Virus record (IMG/VR): IMGVR_UViG_3300042463_000877
Location: 1 to 64,000 of that record
DNA: 64,000 nt
Source: a virus
Direction: 5' to 3' (one strand)
Shown here: positions 23,598 through 31,165 of the stretch, one piece after another
How positions within the stretch are numbered: position 1 is the stretch's first letter
Layout: each line of letters starts with the position of its first letter
Translations under genes and position numbers: made by a program
Notes under the pieces: generated by a model
The model's database searches: none
Seen by the model: the letters and a program-made list of their open reading frames with translations, nothing else
What the model was told of the DNA's origin: nothing

Positions 23598-26507
23598 ATG
23601 GCAGATAAAAGAATTTCGGAATTACCATACTTAGGTAATTCAGGTTATACAACAAACGACATTATTCCAATTGTAAATTACTTGGGTAGTGTAACTGGTG
23701 AAACAAAACAAACACCAATAGTACAATTTAAAAATTATGTTTTAAGTGGTATATCAGATAACTTTGTTACTGGTGGTACATATTCTAACGGTACAATAAC
23801 ACTTAATAGACAAAATGGTTCTGTATCAATTAATGGTTTATATACTGGTGGTACAGATTTTTATGTTACTGGCGGTACATATTCTAATGGTACAATAACA
23901 TTAGGGAGACAAAATGGTTCTTTATCAATTAGTGGTTTATATACTGGTTCTACTGATGTATTTGTTACTGGTGGAACTTATGATAATACAACTGGTACAT
24001 TAACACTAAAAGATAATAACGGAACGTCATTTGGTGTAACTGGATTTACAACTGGTGGTACTGGAACTTCATTATATGAAGTTGGTTCTGGTTTAGATTC
24101 AACACAAAGAATTGGTGTTAACTCGGCAGCATTAGGTAATATTTCAATTATTGCCGGAGGTTCTGGAAATACCGCAAGTGGTTATGTATCAACAATCAGT
24201 GGTGGTATACTTAACACATCGTTAGGTAATAGTTCTGTTATTGGTGGTGGCTCTTGTAATACATCCGGAATTAATGGCGTTGTCGATTCAATATATAACC
24301 AAACTTTTACCGGTAATATTCCATCTAGTGGTTTTTATGGTTCATTTTCACCATCATCAACACTTTCTGGTCTTGGTTCTGGTTCAACATTTTCTTTTTA
24401 CTTTTCATCACCAACAACCTTAAGTAATGTATATGTTAATCAAATTGGTCAAGGATATGTTAGTGGCGATACTTTAACATTTAACGGATTATTATTTGGT
24501 GGTGCTATACCACAAGATAATGTTACATTACAAATTAATACTACTAATGGTGGTAATAATATTGCAATTGGTGGTGGTTGTTTAAATACCGCATATAGAA
24601 ATACGTCAACAATTGGTGGTGGGTGTAGAAATATAAGTAGTGCAAATTGTTCAACAATTGGTGGTGGTCGTTGTAATATTATAAATATTGATTCTTGTTA
24701 TTCAACAATAAGTGGTGGTAGACAAAATACAACTTATGGTTGTTATAGTACAATATCTGGTGGTAGATGTAATGAAGGTGGTGTTAGAAATGGTGTAAGC
24801 GGTGTTTATAACCAAACATACACAGGAGGAACACTTAATGGATTATTTACAAATATACAACCAACCTCAACAAATTCACTTTATGGTTTTGCTGCAACTT
24901 TTAATTTTCAATTCTTTTTAGGAACACTTAATAATGTTACGGTTAACAATAGAGGAAATTTTTATGAATCAAATGATTTATTTTTCTTTGATGGTAGTAT
25001 ATTTGGCGGAACATCTGGAATTGATGATGTAACATTTAATGTAAATACAACAACAAATAACTATGCAACTATTGCCGGTGGATGTCAAAATACTGCATCT
25101 GGAGAATACTCAACAATAAGTGGTGGTTATGAAAATACAACATCTGCTGATTACTCAACAATTGCCGGTGGTGCAAATAATACAATATCAACATATAGCG
25201 AATATGCAACAATCGGTGGTGGTGATGATAACACAATTATAGGTAGTGAAACTGCAACAATTGCCGGAGGAGAAAATAACACAATTACAACAAATAGTGA
25301 TTATTCATTTATTGGTGGTGGTTTTGATAATGTTGTAAAAAGTTCTTTTTCATCAATTGTTGGTGGATGTAACAATACCGCAAGTAGTTACAACTCATTT
25401 ATTGGTGGTGGAGAAAATAACGTTTCTGGAATAAATAATTATGTTAGTGGAATACCTGGTTTTACATATACTGGTGGAACTTTAAATAGTTCTTATGGTA
25501 GTATTGCACCAACATCAACATCAAGTGGTACCGGATCTGGAGCATACTTTAGTTTTGATTTTGTTCTTGGTGTATTACAAACCGTTCAAATACAAAACGG
25601 AGGTTCTGGGTATTCTAATGGTGAAACACTATATTTTAACGGTGGATTATTTGGTGGATCTTCACCTTTGGATGATGTTTGGTTAAATATCCAAACACAA
25701 AACAATACTCATGCAACCGTAAGTGGTGGACGAAATAACACATCAAGTGGTCGGTATTCAACAGTAAGTGGTGGAATAAATAACACATCAAGTGGATATC
25801 GCTCAACTGTAAGTGGTGGATATTGTAACACATCAACTGGAAATTCTGCAACCGTAAGTGGTGGGTATGTTAACACATCAAGTGGAAATTATTCAACAAT
25901 AAGTGGAGGTTATCAAAACACATCAAGTGGGGCTGGCTCGACCGTAAGTGGTGGATATAGAAACACATCAAGTTGTAATTATTCAACCGTAAGTGGTGGT
26001 GTTTGTAACACAGCAAGTGGAGATATTTCAACTGTAAGTGGTGGTGTTTGTAACACAGCAAGCGGTTGTTATTCAACTATTGGTGGTGGTGGTTCATCAT
26101 CTGGATATTCTGGACATTTAGCATTAGGTTGCTTTTCAACAGTAAGTGGTGGTAATAGAAATACAACAAGCGGAGGTTATTCAACTGTAAGTGGTGGACG
26201 AAATAACACATCAAGTGGAGATGTTTCAACTGTAGGTGGTGGAAATATTAACACAGCAAACGGACCACTTTCGACAATTAGTGGTGGGTATTGTAATACG
26301 ATAAATAATCAATTTAGTGGTATACTTGGTGGTTGTAATAATAAAATTGTAAACGATTGTTCTTTTATTATTGGAAATGGGATTACTAGTACTGCTGCAA
26401 ACACAACACACGTAAATTGTTTACACATCAGTAATATACCAACAAGTTCGGTAGGTCTTGCACCAGGAACAGTATGGAGTAACGGAGGAGTATTAAATAT
26501 AGCGTAA
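23598..26507 (+). CDS. Third giant beta-roll tail fibre
   Basis: 969 residues. The N-terminus (MADKRISELPYLGNSGYTTN, then DIIPIVNY) differs from the other two fibres and looks like a separate virion-attachment module. It is followed by YVTGGTYSNGTITL strand repeats, then long GGxxNTSSGxxSTVSGG beta-roll arrays. Three copies of the roughly 90-residue insert seen in the 10423 fibre interrupt the arrays (nt about 24262-24549, 24778-25056 and 25426-25708). The tip is IPTSSVGLAPGTVW. It is probably a trimeric adhesin. Sharing of 44-base identical stretches with the 10423 gene implies recent exchange between fibre genes. Confidence 0.9.
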   Translation: MADKRISELPYLGNSGYTTNDIIPIVNYLGSVTGETKQTPIVQFKNYVLSGISDNFVTGGTYSNGTITLNRQNGSVSINGLYTGGTDFYVTGGTYSNGTITLGRQNGSLSISGLYTGSTDVFVTGGTYDNTTGTLTLKDNNGTSFGVTGFTTGGTGTSLYEVGSGLDSTQRIGVNSAALGNISIIAGGSGNTASGYVSTISGGILNTSLGNSSVIGGGSCNTSGINGVVDSIYNQTFTGNIPSSGFYGSFSPSSTLSGLGSGSTFSFYFSSPTTLSNVYVNQIGQGYVSGDTLTFNGLLFGGAIPQDNVTLQINTTNGGNNIAIGGGCLNTAYRNTSTIGGGCRNISSANCSTIGGGRCNIINIDSCYSTISGGRQNTTYGCYSTISGGRCNEGGVRNGVSGVYNQTYTGGTLNGLFTNIQPTSTNSLYGFAATFNFQFFLGTLNNVTVNNRGNFYESNDLFFFDGSIFGGTSGIDDVTFNVNTTTNNYATIAGGCQNTASGEYSTISGGYENTTSADYSTIAGGANNTISTYSEYATIGGGDDNTIIGSETATIAGGENNTITTNSDYSFIGGGFDNVVKSSFSSIVGGCNNTASSYNSFIGGGENNVSGINNYVSGIPGFTYTGGTLNSSYGSIAPTSTSSGTGSGAYFSFDFVLGVLQTVQIQNGGSGYSNGETLYFNGGLFGGSSPLDDVWLNIQTQNNTHATVSGGRNNTSSGRYSTVSGGINNTSSGYRSTVSGGYCNTSTGNSATVSGGYVNTSSGNYSTISGGYQNTSSGAGSTVSGGYRNTSSCNYSTVSGGVCNTASGDISTVSGGVCNTASGCYSTIGGGGSSSGYSGHLALGCFSTVSGGNRNTTSGGYSTVSGGRNNTSSGDVSTVGGGNINTANGPLSTISGGYCNTINNQFSGILGGCNNKIVNDCSFIIGNGITSTAANTTHVNCLHISNIPTSSVGLAPGTVWSNGGVLNIA
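25711..26240 (+). repeat. Tandem beta-roll coding repeats
   Basis: About 45-base units built on GTAAGTGGTGG and AACACATCAAGTGG, nearly identical to units at 12181-13350 in the second fibre. 26003-26046 equals 12351-12394 exactly (44 bases). Confidence 0.85.
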
Positions 26508-26530
26508 TAAATAAAAATAAAACAAAAAAA

Positions 26531-26713
26531 ATGGAAATCAAATTATTATTTAAGTATGAAGAACCAATTACAATTGGTGAACACAAAGTAAAAGCGATTA
26601 GACAAGTTCCAAGAGGAATTAGATTCAGAACTGAAAATGGACCAGTTCTTAAAGAGGTTGAATTTAAAGAAGTTTGGACTGAGCAAGAATTACACGCTTT
26701 ATTGTTAAATTAA
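26531..26713 (+). CDS. Hypothetical small protein
   Basis: 60 residues, not recognised. The sequence is charged and mixed alpha/beta (EIKLLFKYEEPITIGEHKVK, then IRQVPRGIRFRTENG, then KEVEFKEVWTEQELHALL). It follows the third fibre by 23 bases and is followed at once by a terminator, so it closes the fibre transcript. It could be a small chaperone or accessory of the fibre, but there is no direct evidence. Confidence 0.65.
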   Translation: MEIKLLFKYEEPITIGEHKVKAIRQVPRGIRFRTENGPVLKEVEFKEVWTEQELHALLLN

Positions 26714-26725
26714 AAAATTAAACCC

Positions 26726-26746
26726 ACCCCAATCAAAAGTTGGGGT
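26726..26746 (+). terminator. Intrinsic terminator of the fibre unit
   Basis: ACCCCAA (26726-26732) pairs with TTGGGGT (26740-26746) around TCAAAAG and is followed by TTTTTATTT. It separates the fibre region from DNA polymerase. Confidence 0.8.
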
Positions 26747-26753
26747 TTTTTAT

Positions 26754-26785
26754 TTGACATTAGTTAGGTAAATCAATATATTTAT
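26754..26785 (+). promoter_or_regulatory. Sigma70-like promoter of DNA polymerase, overlapping TATTTAT
   Basis: TTGACA (26754-26759), a 17-base spacer, then TATATT (26777-26782) is a near-perfect sigma70-type promoter. A TATTTAT element (26779-26785) overlaps the -10 box, so early and late transcription could both start here. The next best example of this class lies before the SSB gene (58618-58646). Confidence 0.6.
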
Positions 26786-26798
26786 TTAGGTAAGGTAA

Positions 26799-29639
26799 AT
26801 GTCGTTTTACACGACAGCAAATGAACCACTCAAAAAATATATTATGATTACAGCAGAAGAAATTAAATCGTTTCTAGAAGGAAACGACCCTGAAGAACAC
26901 ATTGTGGCAATAGAGTTTGATTATCAAAAAGACCACATTTATAAAATCAAAGAAGTACCCGAAAAGGGAAAATCAATCGTTAGAGATAGTTTAATAGCAT
27001 TTGCGTGGGTCGGTGACTTACGTGGACTTAACTTTTATCAAGGTTCAAAAGCATTACAAAAAGAAGCAATGTCCAAATACGGAATTGTTATTGAGAAGTT
27101 AAGAACAGACGGAAATGAACAATTAGAAAAAGGTTTAACATTCCTTGTTAAATCATTAAAAGGGTATAGAGCTCTATCACAATTTTTTAGAGATGGTGGT
27201 ATAGATCCTTGGGGTGAAAAAGCAAAAGACAAGTTTTTAATGTTAACACCGACAGAACAATTCTTAGTTTCAAAAGAAAAAAGGTTGTTTAAAGGATTTG
27301 AAGATTACAATGATATCACAAGACTTGTATTTGACCTTGAGACCACATCTCTAGAACCTAGAGATGGGAGAATCTTTATGATTGGAATTAAAACAAATAA
27401 AGGTTATAGAAAAGTAATTGAATGCTCAAATGAAGACGAAGAACGAAAAGGTCTTGTTGAGTTCTTTAAAATTATAGACGAAATAAAACCATCAATCATT
27501 TCTGGTTATAACTCAGCAAACTTTGACTGGTATTGGATTTACGAAAGATGTAAGATGTTAAATCTTGATATTAAAAAAATTGCAAAGTCACTTCACGGTG
27601 AAAGGTCAATCACACAAAAAGATTCAATGTTAAAACTTGGTAATGAGGTTGAGAAATTTACCCAAACTCAAATGTGGGGTTATAACATTATTGATATTAT
27701 ACATTCAGTTCGTAGAGCACAAGCAATTAATTCGTCAATCAAAGAGGCGGGTCTTAAATACATCACAAAATTTATTGATGGTGAAGCTGCTGACCGAGTG
27801 TACATAGACCACGATAAGATTGGTTCTTTATACAAAGAAAAAAACTTATACTGGTTAAATATAGAAAACGGTAAATATAAAAAGGTTGGTGTAGATGAGA
27901 AGATAGATGAGGTTTGTTCAAGAAGAACTGACATCTATATTCAAACAACGGGTGATGATATTGTTGAACGTTACCTTGACGATGACTTAGAAGAGACGCT
28001 ACTTGTTGATGAAGAATTTAACCAAGGGTCCTTTCTTCTAGCATCACTTCTTCCAACAACATATGAAAGAGTATCAACAATGGGTACAGCCACAATCTGG
28101 AAGCTTGTAATGCTTGCCTGGTCGTATAAGAATGGTCTTGCAATTCCAGCAAAAAAAGAAAAAAGAAACTTTGTTGGTGGATTATCAAGATTATTAAAGA
28201 CTGGTTATTCAAAAGACGTATTAAAACTTGACTACTCATCCCTTTATCCTTCAATTCAATTAACACACGATGTATTCCCAGAATCGGACATAACTGGTGT
28301 AATGAAAGGTTTATTATCTTATTTTAGGGATAGCCGTATTATGTATAAGAACTTGGCATCAGAATACAAATCAATTGATAAAAAGAAGGCCAAATCTTAT
28401 GATACAAAACAGTTACCAATTAAGATTTTTATTAACTCTTTATTTGGTGCTCTTTCCGCCCCACAAGTATTTCCGTGGGGTGATATGGATATGGGAGAAC
28501 AAATTACTTGTACTGGTAGACAGTATTTAAGACAGATGTTAAAATTCTTTATGAAAAGAGGGTACACTCCACTTGTATGTGATACGGACGGTATGAACTT
28601 TTCATTACCAGATGGGGGAGTTGAGGATAGAAAATACATTGGTCGTGGATTAAATTGGTTAGTTAAAGAAGGAAAAGAATATACTGGGTATGATGCTGAT
28701 GTGGCCGAATTTAACGACCGGTTCATGCGTGGTACAATGGGTCTTGATTGTGACGGAACTTGGGATTCTTGTATTAACTTAGCTCGTAAAAACTATGCAA
28801 CATTAGAACATAATGGTAAAGTAAAACTTACAGGAAATACAATTAAATCTAAAAAGATGCCAAAGTATATTGAGTTATTTTTAGATAAAGGAGTTAAACT
28901 ATTACTTAATGGTAATGGACAAGGGTTTGTTGAATGGTACTATGAATACCTACAAAAAATATTTGACCAAAAAATTCCTTTAATGGATATCGCAAGTAAG
29001 GCAAAAATTAAACAATCAATTGATGACTACATCAAAAGAAGTAAAACTAAAACAAAGGCCGGTGCTTTAATGTCACGACAAGCCCATATGGAACTTGCAA
29101 TAAATGAAGGTCTTAATGTTAATCTTGGTGATGTAATCTATTATGTAAACAACGGAACAAAAGCTTCACACGGTGATGTTCAGAAAGTTAATAAACCAAA
29201 GAAAGGGTGGAATGACGAACAACTAAAAACTTTCTTTTCAAATACAAAATTAAATCCAGATACGATAGAATCTGTTATACAACTTAACTGTTATAGAATT
29301 AATCCCCAAGAATTAGAAAGTAACCCAGGACTTACTGGTGAATATAATATTCAAAGAGCGATTGCAACATTTAATAAAAGAGTGGAACCATTACTTGTTG
29401 TTTTTAAAGAAGAAGTAAGAGATGGACTTTTAGTTAAGAATCCAGAAGAAAGACCATTCTTTACAAAAGACCAGTGTGAATTAATTAATGGAGTTCCATT
29501 TGAGGAAAAAGATCAGGATGATATACAAAAAGACCTCATCGATATGGAAAAGGGAGAAGTTGAGTTTTGGGAAAATGTTGGTATAAACCCACAATATATT
29601 TACGAATTAGCAGAAGAAGGGTGGGAAGAATATATTTAA
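26799..29639 (+). CDS. 43: Family B DNA polymerase (T4 gp43-like)
   Basis: 946 residues; the replicative polymerase with 3'-5' proofreading. Exo I is VFDLETTSLEPRDGR (near 177) and Exo II is SGYNSANFDWYWIYE. Motif A is DYSSLYPSIQL (near 478), motif B is KIFINSLFGALSAP (near 541) and motif C is VCDTDGMNF (near 594). All catalytic aspartates are present. Size is close to T4 gp43 (898). The start at 26799 follows the sigma70-like promoter; an ATG at 26844 (MITAEE) is a possible alternative start that would drop 15 poorly conserved residues. It is alone on the plus strand here and converges with minus-strand structural genes, overlapping the next stop by four bases. Confidence 0.95.
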   Translation: MSFYTTANEPLKKYIMITAEEIKSFLEGNDPEEHIVAIEFDYQKDHIYKIKEVPEKGKSIVRDSLIAFAWVGDLRGLNFYQGSKALQKEAMSKYGIVIEKLRTDGNEQLEKGLTFLVKSLKGYRALSQFFRDGGIDPWGEKAKDKFLMLTPTEQFLVSKEKRLFKGFEDYNDITRLVFDLETTSLEPRDGRIFMIGIKTNKGYRKVIECSNEDEERKGLVEFFKIIDEIKPSIISGYNSANFDWYWIYERCKMLNLDIKKIAKSLHGERSITQKDSMLKLGNEVEKFTQTQMWGYNIIDIIHSVRRAQAINSSIKEAGLKYITKFIDGEAADRVYIDHDKIGSLYKEKNLYWLNIENGKYKKVGVDEKIDEVCSRRTDIYIQTTGDDIVERYLDDDLEETLLVDEEFNQGSFLLASLLPTTYERVSTMGTATIWKLVMLAWSYKNGLAIPAKKEKRNFVGGLSRLLKTGYSKDVLKLDYSSLYPSIQLTHDVFPESDITGVMKGLLSYFRDSRIMYKNLASEYKSIDKKKAKSYDTKQLPIKIFINSLFGALSAPQVFPWGDMDMGEQITCTGRQYLRQMLKFFMKRGYTPLVCDTDGMNFSLPDGGVEDRKYIGRGLNWLVKEGKEYTGYDADVAEFNDRFMRGTMGLDCDGTWDSCINLARKNYATLEHNGKVKLTGNTIKSKKMPKYIELFLDKGVKLLLNGNGQGFVEWYYEYLQKIFDQKIPLMDIASKAKIKQSIDDYIKRSKTKTKAGALMSRQAHMELAINEGLNVNLGDVIYYVNNGTKASHGDVQKVNKPKKGWNDEQLKTFFSNTKLNPDTIESVIQLNCYRINPQELESNPGLTGEYNIQRAIATFNKRVEPLLVVFKEEVRDGLLVKNPEERPFFTKDQCELINGVPFEEKDQDDIQKDLIDMEKGEVEFWENVGINPQYIYELAEEGWEEYI

Positions 29640-30010
29640 CCAAGTTTTAAACCGTCACTTGATAGGATATACCAGTTTCCTTCAACAAACTGAAACTGAA
29701 CACAAGCTCCTTTTTCTAAAAGGAGTTCATCCCATTCTTCATCAATTTGACCAATATCAGTTTTTACAATAACACTAGATAAAGATTTTATTGTAATTTT
29801 AGAACTTGTTTCAGAATTTAAAGTAACTTCGGATTGTTCTACGTTTCTTACAATTAATAAAGATTCTTCACCAGTTTTATAAATTGGTTCTGAAATTACT
29901 TTATTAGTAACTTGTGGTACCACCACAACCTCACTTGGTATTTCAATCGGAATATGTGTTTGATATTTTACAATATTTTTTCTTGGTGTTATGTTTTCAA
30001 CTCTTATCAT
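29636..30010 (-). CDS. Hypothetical beta-rich structural protein
   Basis: 124 residues, not recognised. Strand-rich sequence (SSKITIKSLSSVIVKTD ... EWDELLLEKGACVQFQFVEG ... WYILSSDGLKLG) suggests a small beta-barrel or sandwich, as in decoration or fibre-attachment proteins. The start overlaps the upstream neck-like gene by four bases (ATGA), so the two are translated together. It is probably a minor virion protein at the neck or head. The C-terminal 'NWYI.SSDG' resembles surface-exposed tips. Confidence 0.6.
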   Translation of the reverse strand: MIRVENITPRKNIVKYQTHIPIEIPSEVVVVPQVTNKVISEPIYKTGEESLLIVRNVEQSEVTLNSETSSKITIKSLSSVIVKTDIGQIDEEWDELLLEKGACVQFQFVEGNWYILSSDGLKLG

Positions 30011-31134
30011 ATCACATAAATTTGTCTTGGCATAGCTCTAAACTTGAGCTGTTTATTTAAGTTTTCAGCAAGTAATGCTTCACGTTCCATAACTTTTTCT
30101 GGTTTCAATCTTGTAAGTCTTCCTTCAGCACCAATAAGTTCATCAATAAGTTTTGTCTTTTCATCTTTAGCTTCAGTTGCCAGTGATGTGTAATCCATAG
30201 TTAAATCACCACCTTCACCTGTTTTTAAGTTTCCACTAAACTTACCTCGTACTCTAGATAATGTTTCCTTACAATAAGCAATAAACCATCTTCTAACCCA
30301 AACTTGTGCTGGATTATTTAAATCGTTCCAACCCATTTTATCAAATGGAACATCCGATGGTAGTCTTATTATGTCTGGATTTTCAGCCAAACATTTATCT
30401 CTATCACCACCATCATCGTAATACCAATACCAAACTCTACCTCTCATTAATGTCCCATTACCAAAGTCAAATTTACCACCAGGTGTATTCATTAAATGAA
30501 CAGCTTTTTTACCTTCTGGTAATGCTGTTACACGATATGTTAATTCACCGGCAATAATTCTTCTTTGTATGTTAATTTCTTGCATTCTTAATAACATATC
30601 AAAAGCTGGCATCATAAAATAACTACCACCCATATTACCCATTTGAGCTAAACCTCCACCTCCTCCGAGACCTCCACCAACACCTAAAGATCCAAAAGAC
30701 CAAGGGTCAAATACCATATTATTTAATTCTGGTGGAGAATACCATAACAATTCGTTTAATTCACGACCAGCGGGAATTTCATATATCTGTTGTTTAGGTA
30801 CTAATTGTATATAATCCTTTTTCAACACAGAGTCACCACCAGCTTGTAGACCTACGATTTTTGAATAGGCATATGTGTATCTTGTTTCATAATCAAGACT
30901 TCTAGTTGTAAAAGCTTTTGTTAATGATTGTGTGTCTAAATTAAGATTATAAAGTGCGGTCCATTGTGATTCAATTAACCAGTCTTGAACATATTGTGAA
31001 TACTCGTCGATAGAAAATTCTAAAAGAGTGTCCATTTGTTCATCTTCTAACTCAACACTTCTAAGTGGTGCACCAAGTAAATGCCTTACTTTTGTGTATA
31101 ATTTACTTCTGTTTGGTTCATCAATAATTGCCAT
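30007..31134 (-). CDS. Neck protein-like (T4 gp13-type) structural protein
   Basis: 375 residues. The conserved-looking parts are YSQYVQDWLIESQWTALYNL near the start, KKDYIQLVPKQQIYEIPAGR in the middle and VWVRRWFIAYCKETLSRVRG with LIDELIGAEGRLTRLK near the end. This pattern resembles neck/head-completion proteins of distant T4-like phages. A Gly-rich loop (LGVGGGLGGGGGLAQMG) sits at about residue 150. A TATTTAT element lies 14 bases ahead of the start. The role would be joining the filled head to the tail. The assignment is by resemblance from memory, not a firm family match. Confidence 0.55.
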   Translation of the reverse strand: MAIIDEPNRSKLYTKVRHLLGAPLRSVELEDEQMDTLLEFSIDEYSQYVQDWLIESQWTALYNLNLDTQSLTKAFTTRSLDYETRYTYAYSKIVGLQAGGDSVLKKDYIQLVPKQQIYEIPAGRELNELLWYSPPELNNMVFDPWSFGSLGVGGGLGGGGGLAQMGNMGGSYFMMPAFDMLLRMQEINIQRRIIAGELTYRVTALPEGKKAVHLMNTPGGKFDFGNGTLMRGRVWYWYYDDGGDRDKCLAENPDIIRLPSDVPFDKMGWNDLNNPAQVWVRRWFIAYCKETLSRVRGKFSGNLKTGEGGDLTMDYTSLATEAKDEKTKLIDELIGAEGRLTRLKPEKVMEREALLAENLNKQLKFRAMPRQIYVI

Positions 31135-31148
31135 TGTGATTTTTTTAT

Positions 31149-31155
31149 ATAAATA
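31149..31155 (-). promoter_or_regulatory. TATTTAT late-type promoter element
   Basis: Minus-strand TATTTATATAAAAAA, 14 bases ahead of the neck-like gene start at 31134. Confidence 0.55.
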
Positions 31156-31165
31156 TCACAATAAA

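Noticed and set aside
5925-26507. Diversity-generating retroelement as the source of fibre variation
   Set aside because: No reverse transcriptase and no template/variable repeat pair with adenine-specific differences were seen in the window.
27680-28726. Minus-strand open frames within DNA polymerase
   Set aside because: They lie wholly inside a confidently identified gene and have no promoter element or recognisable protein features.
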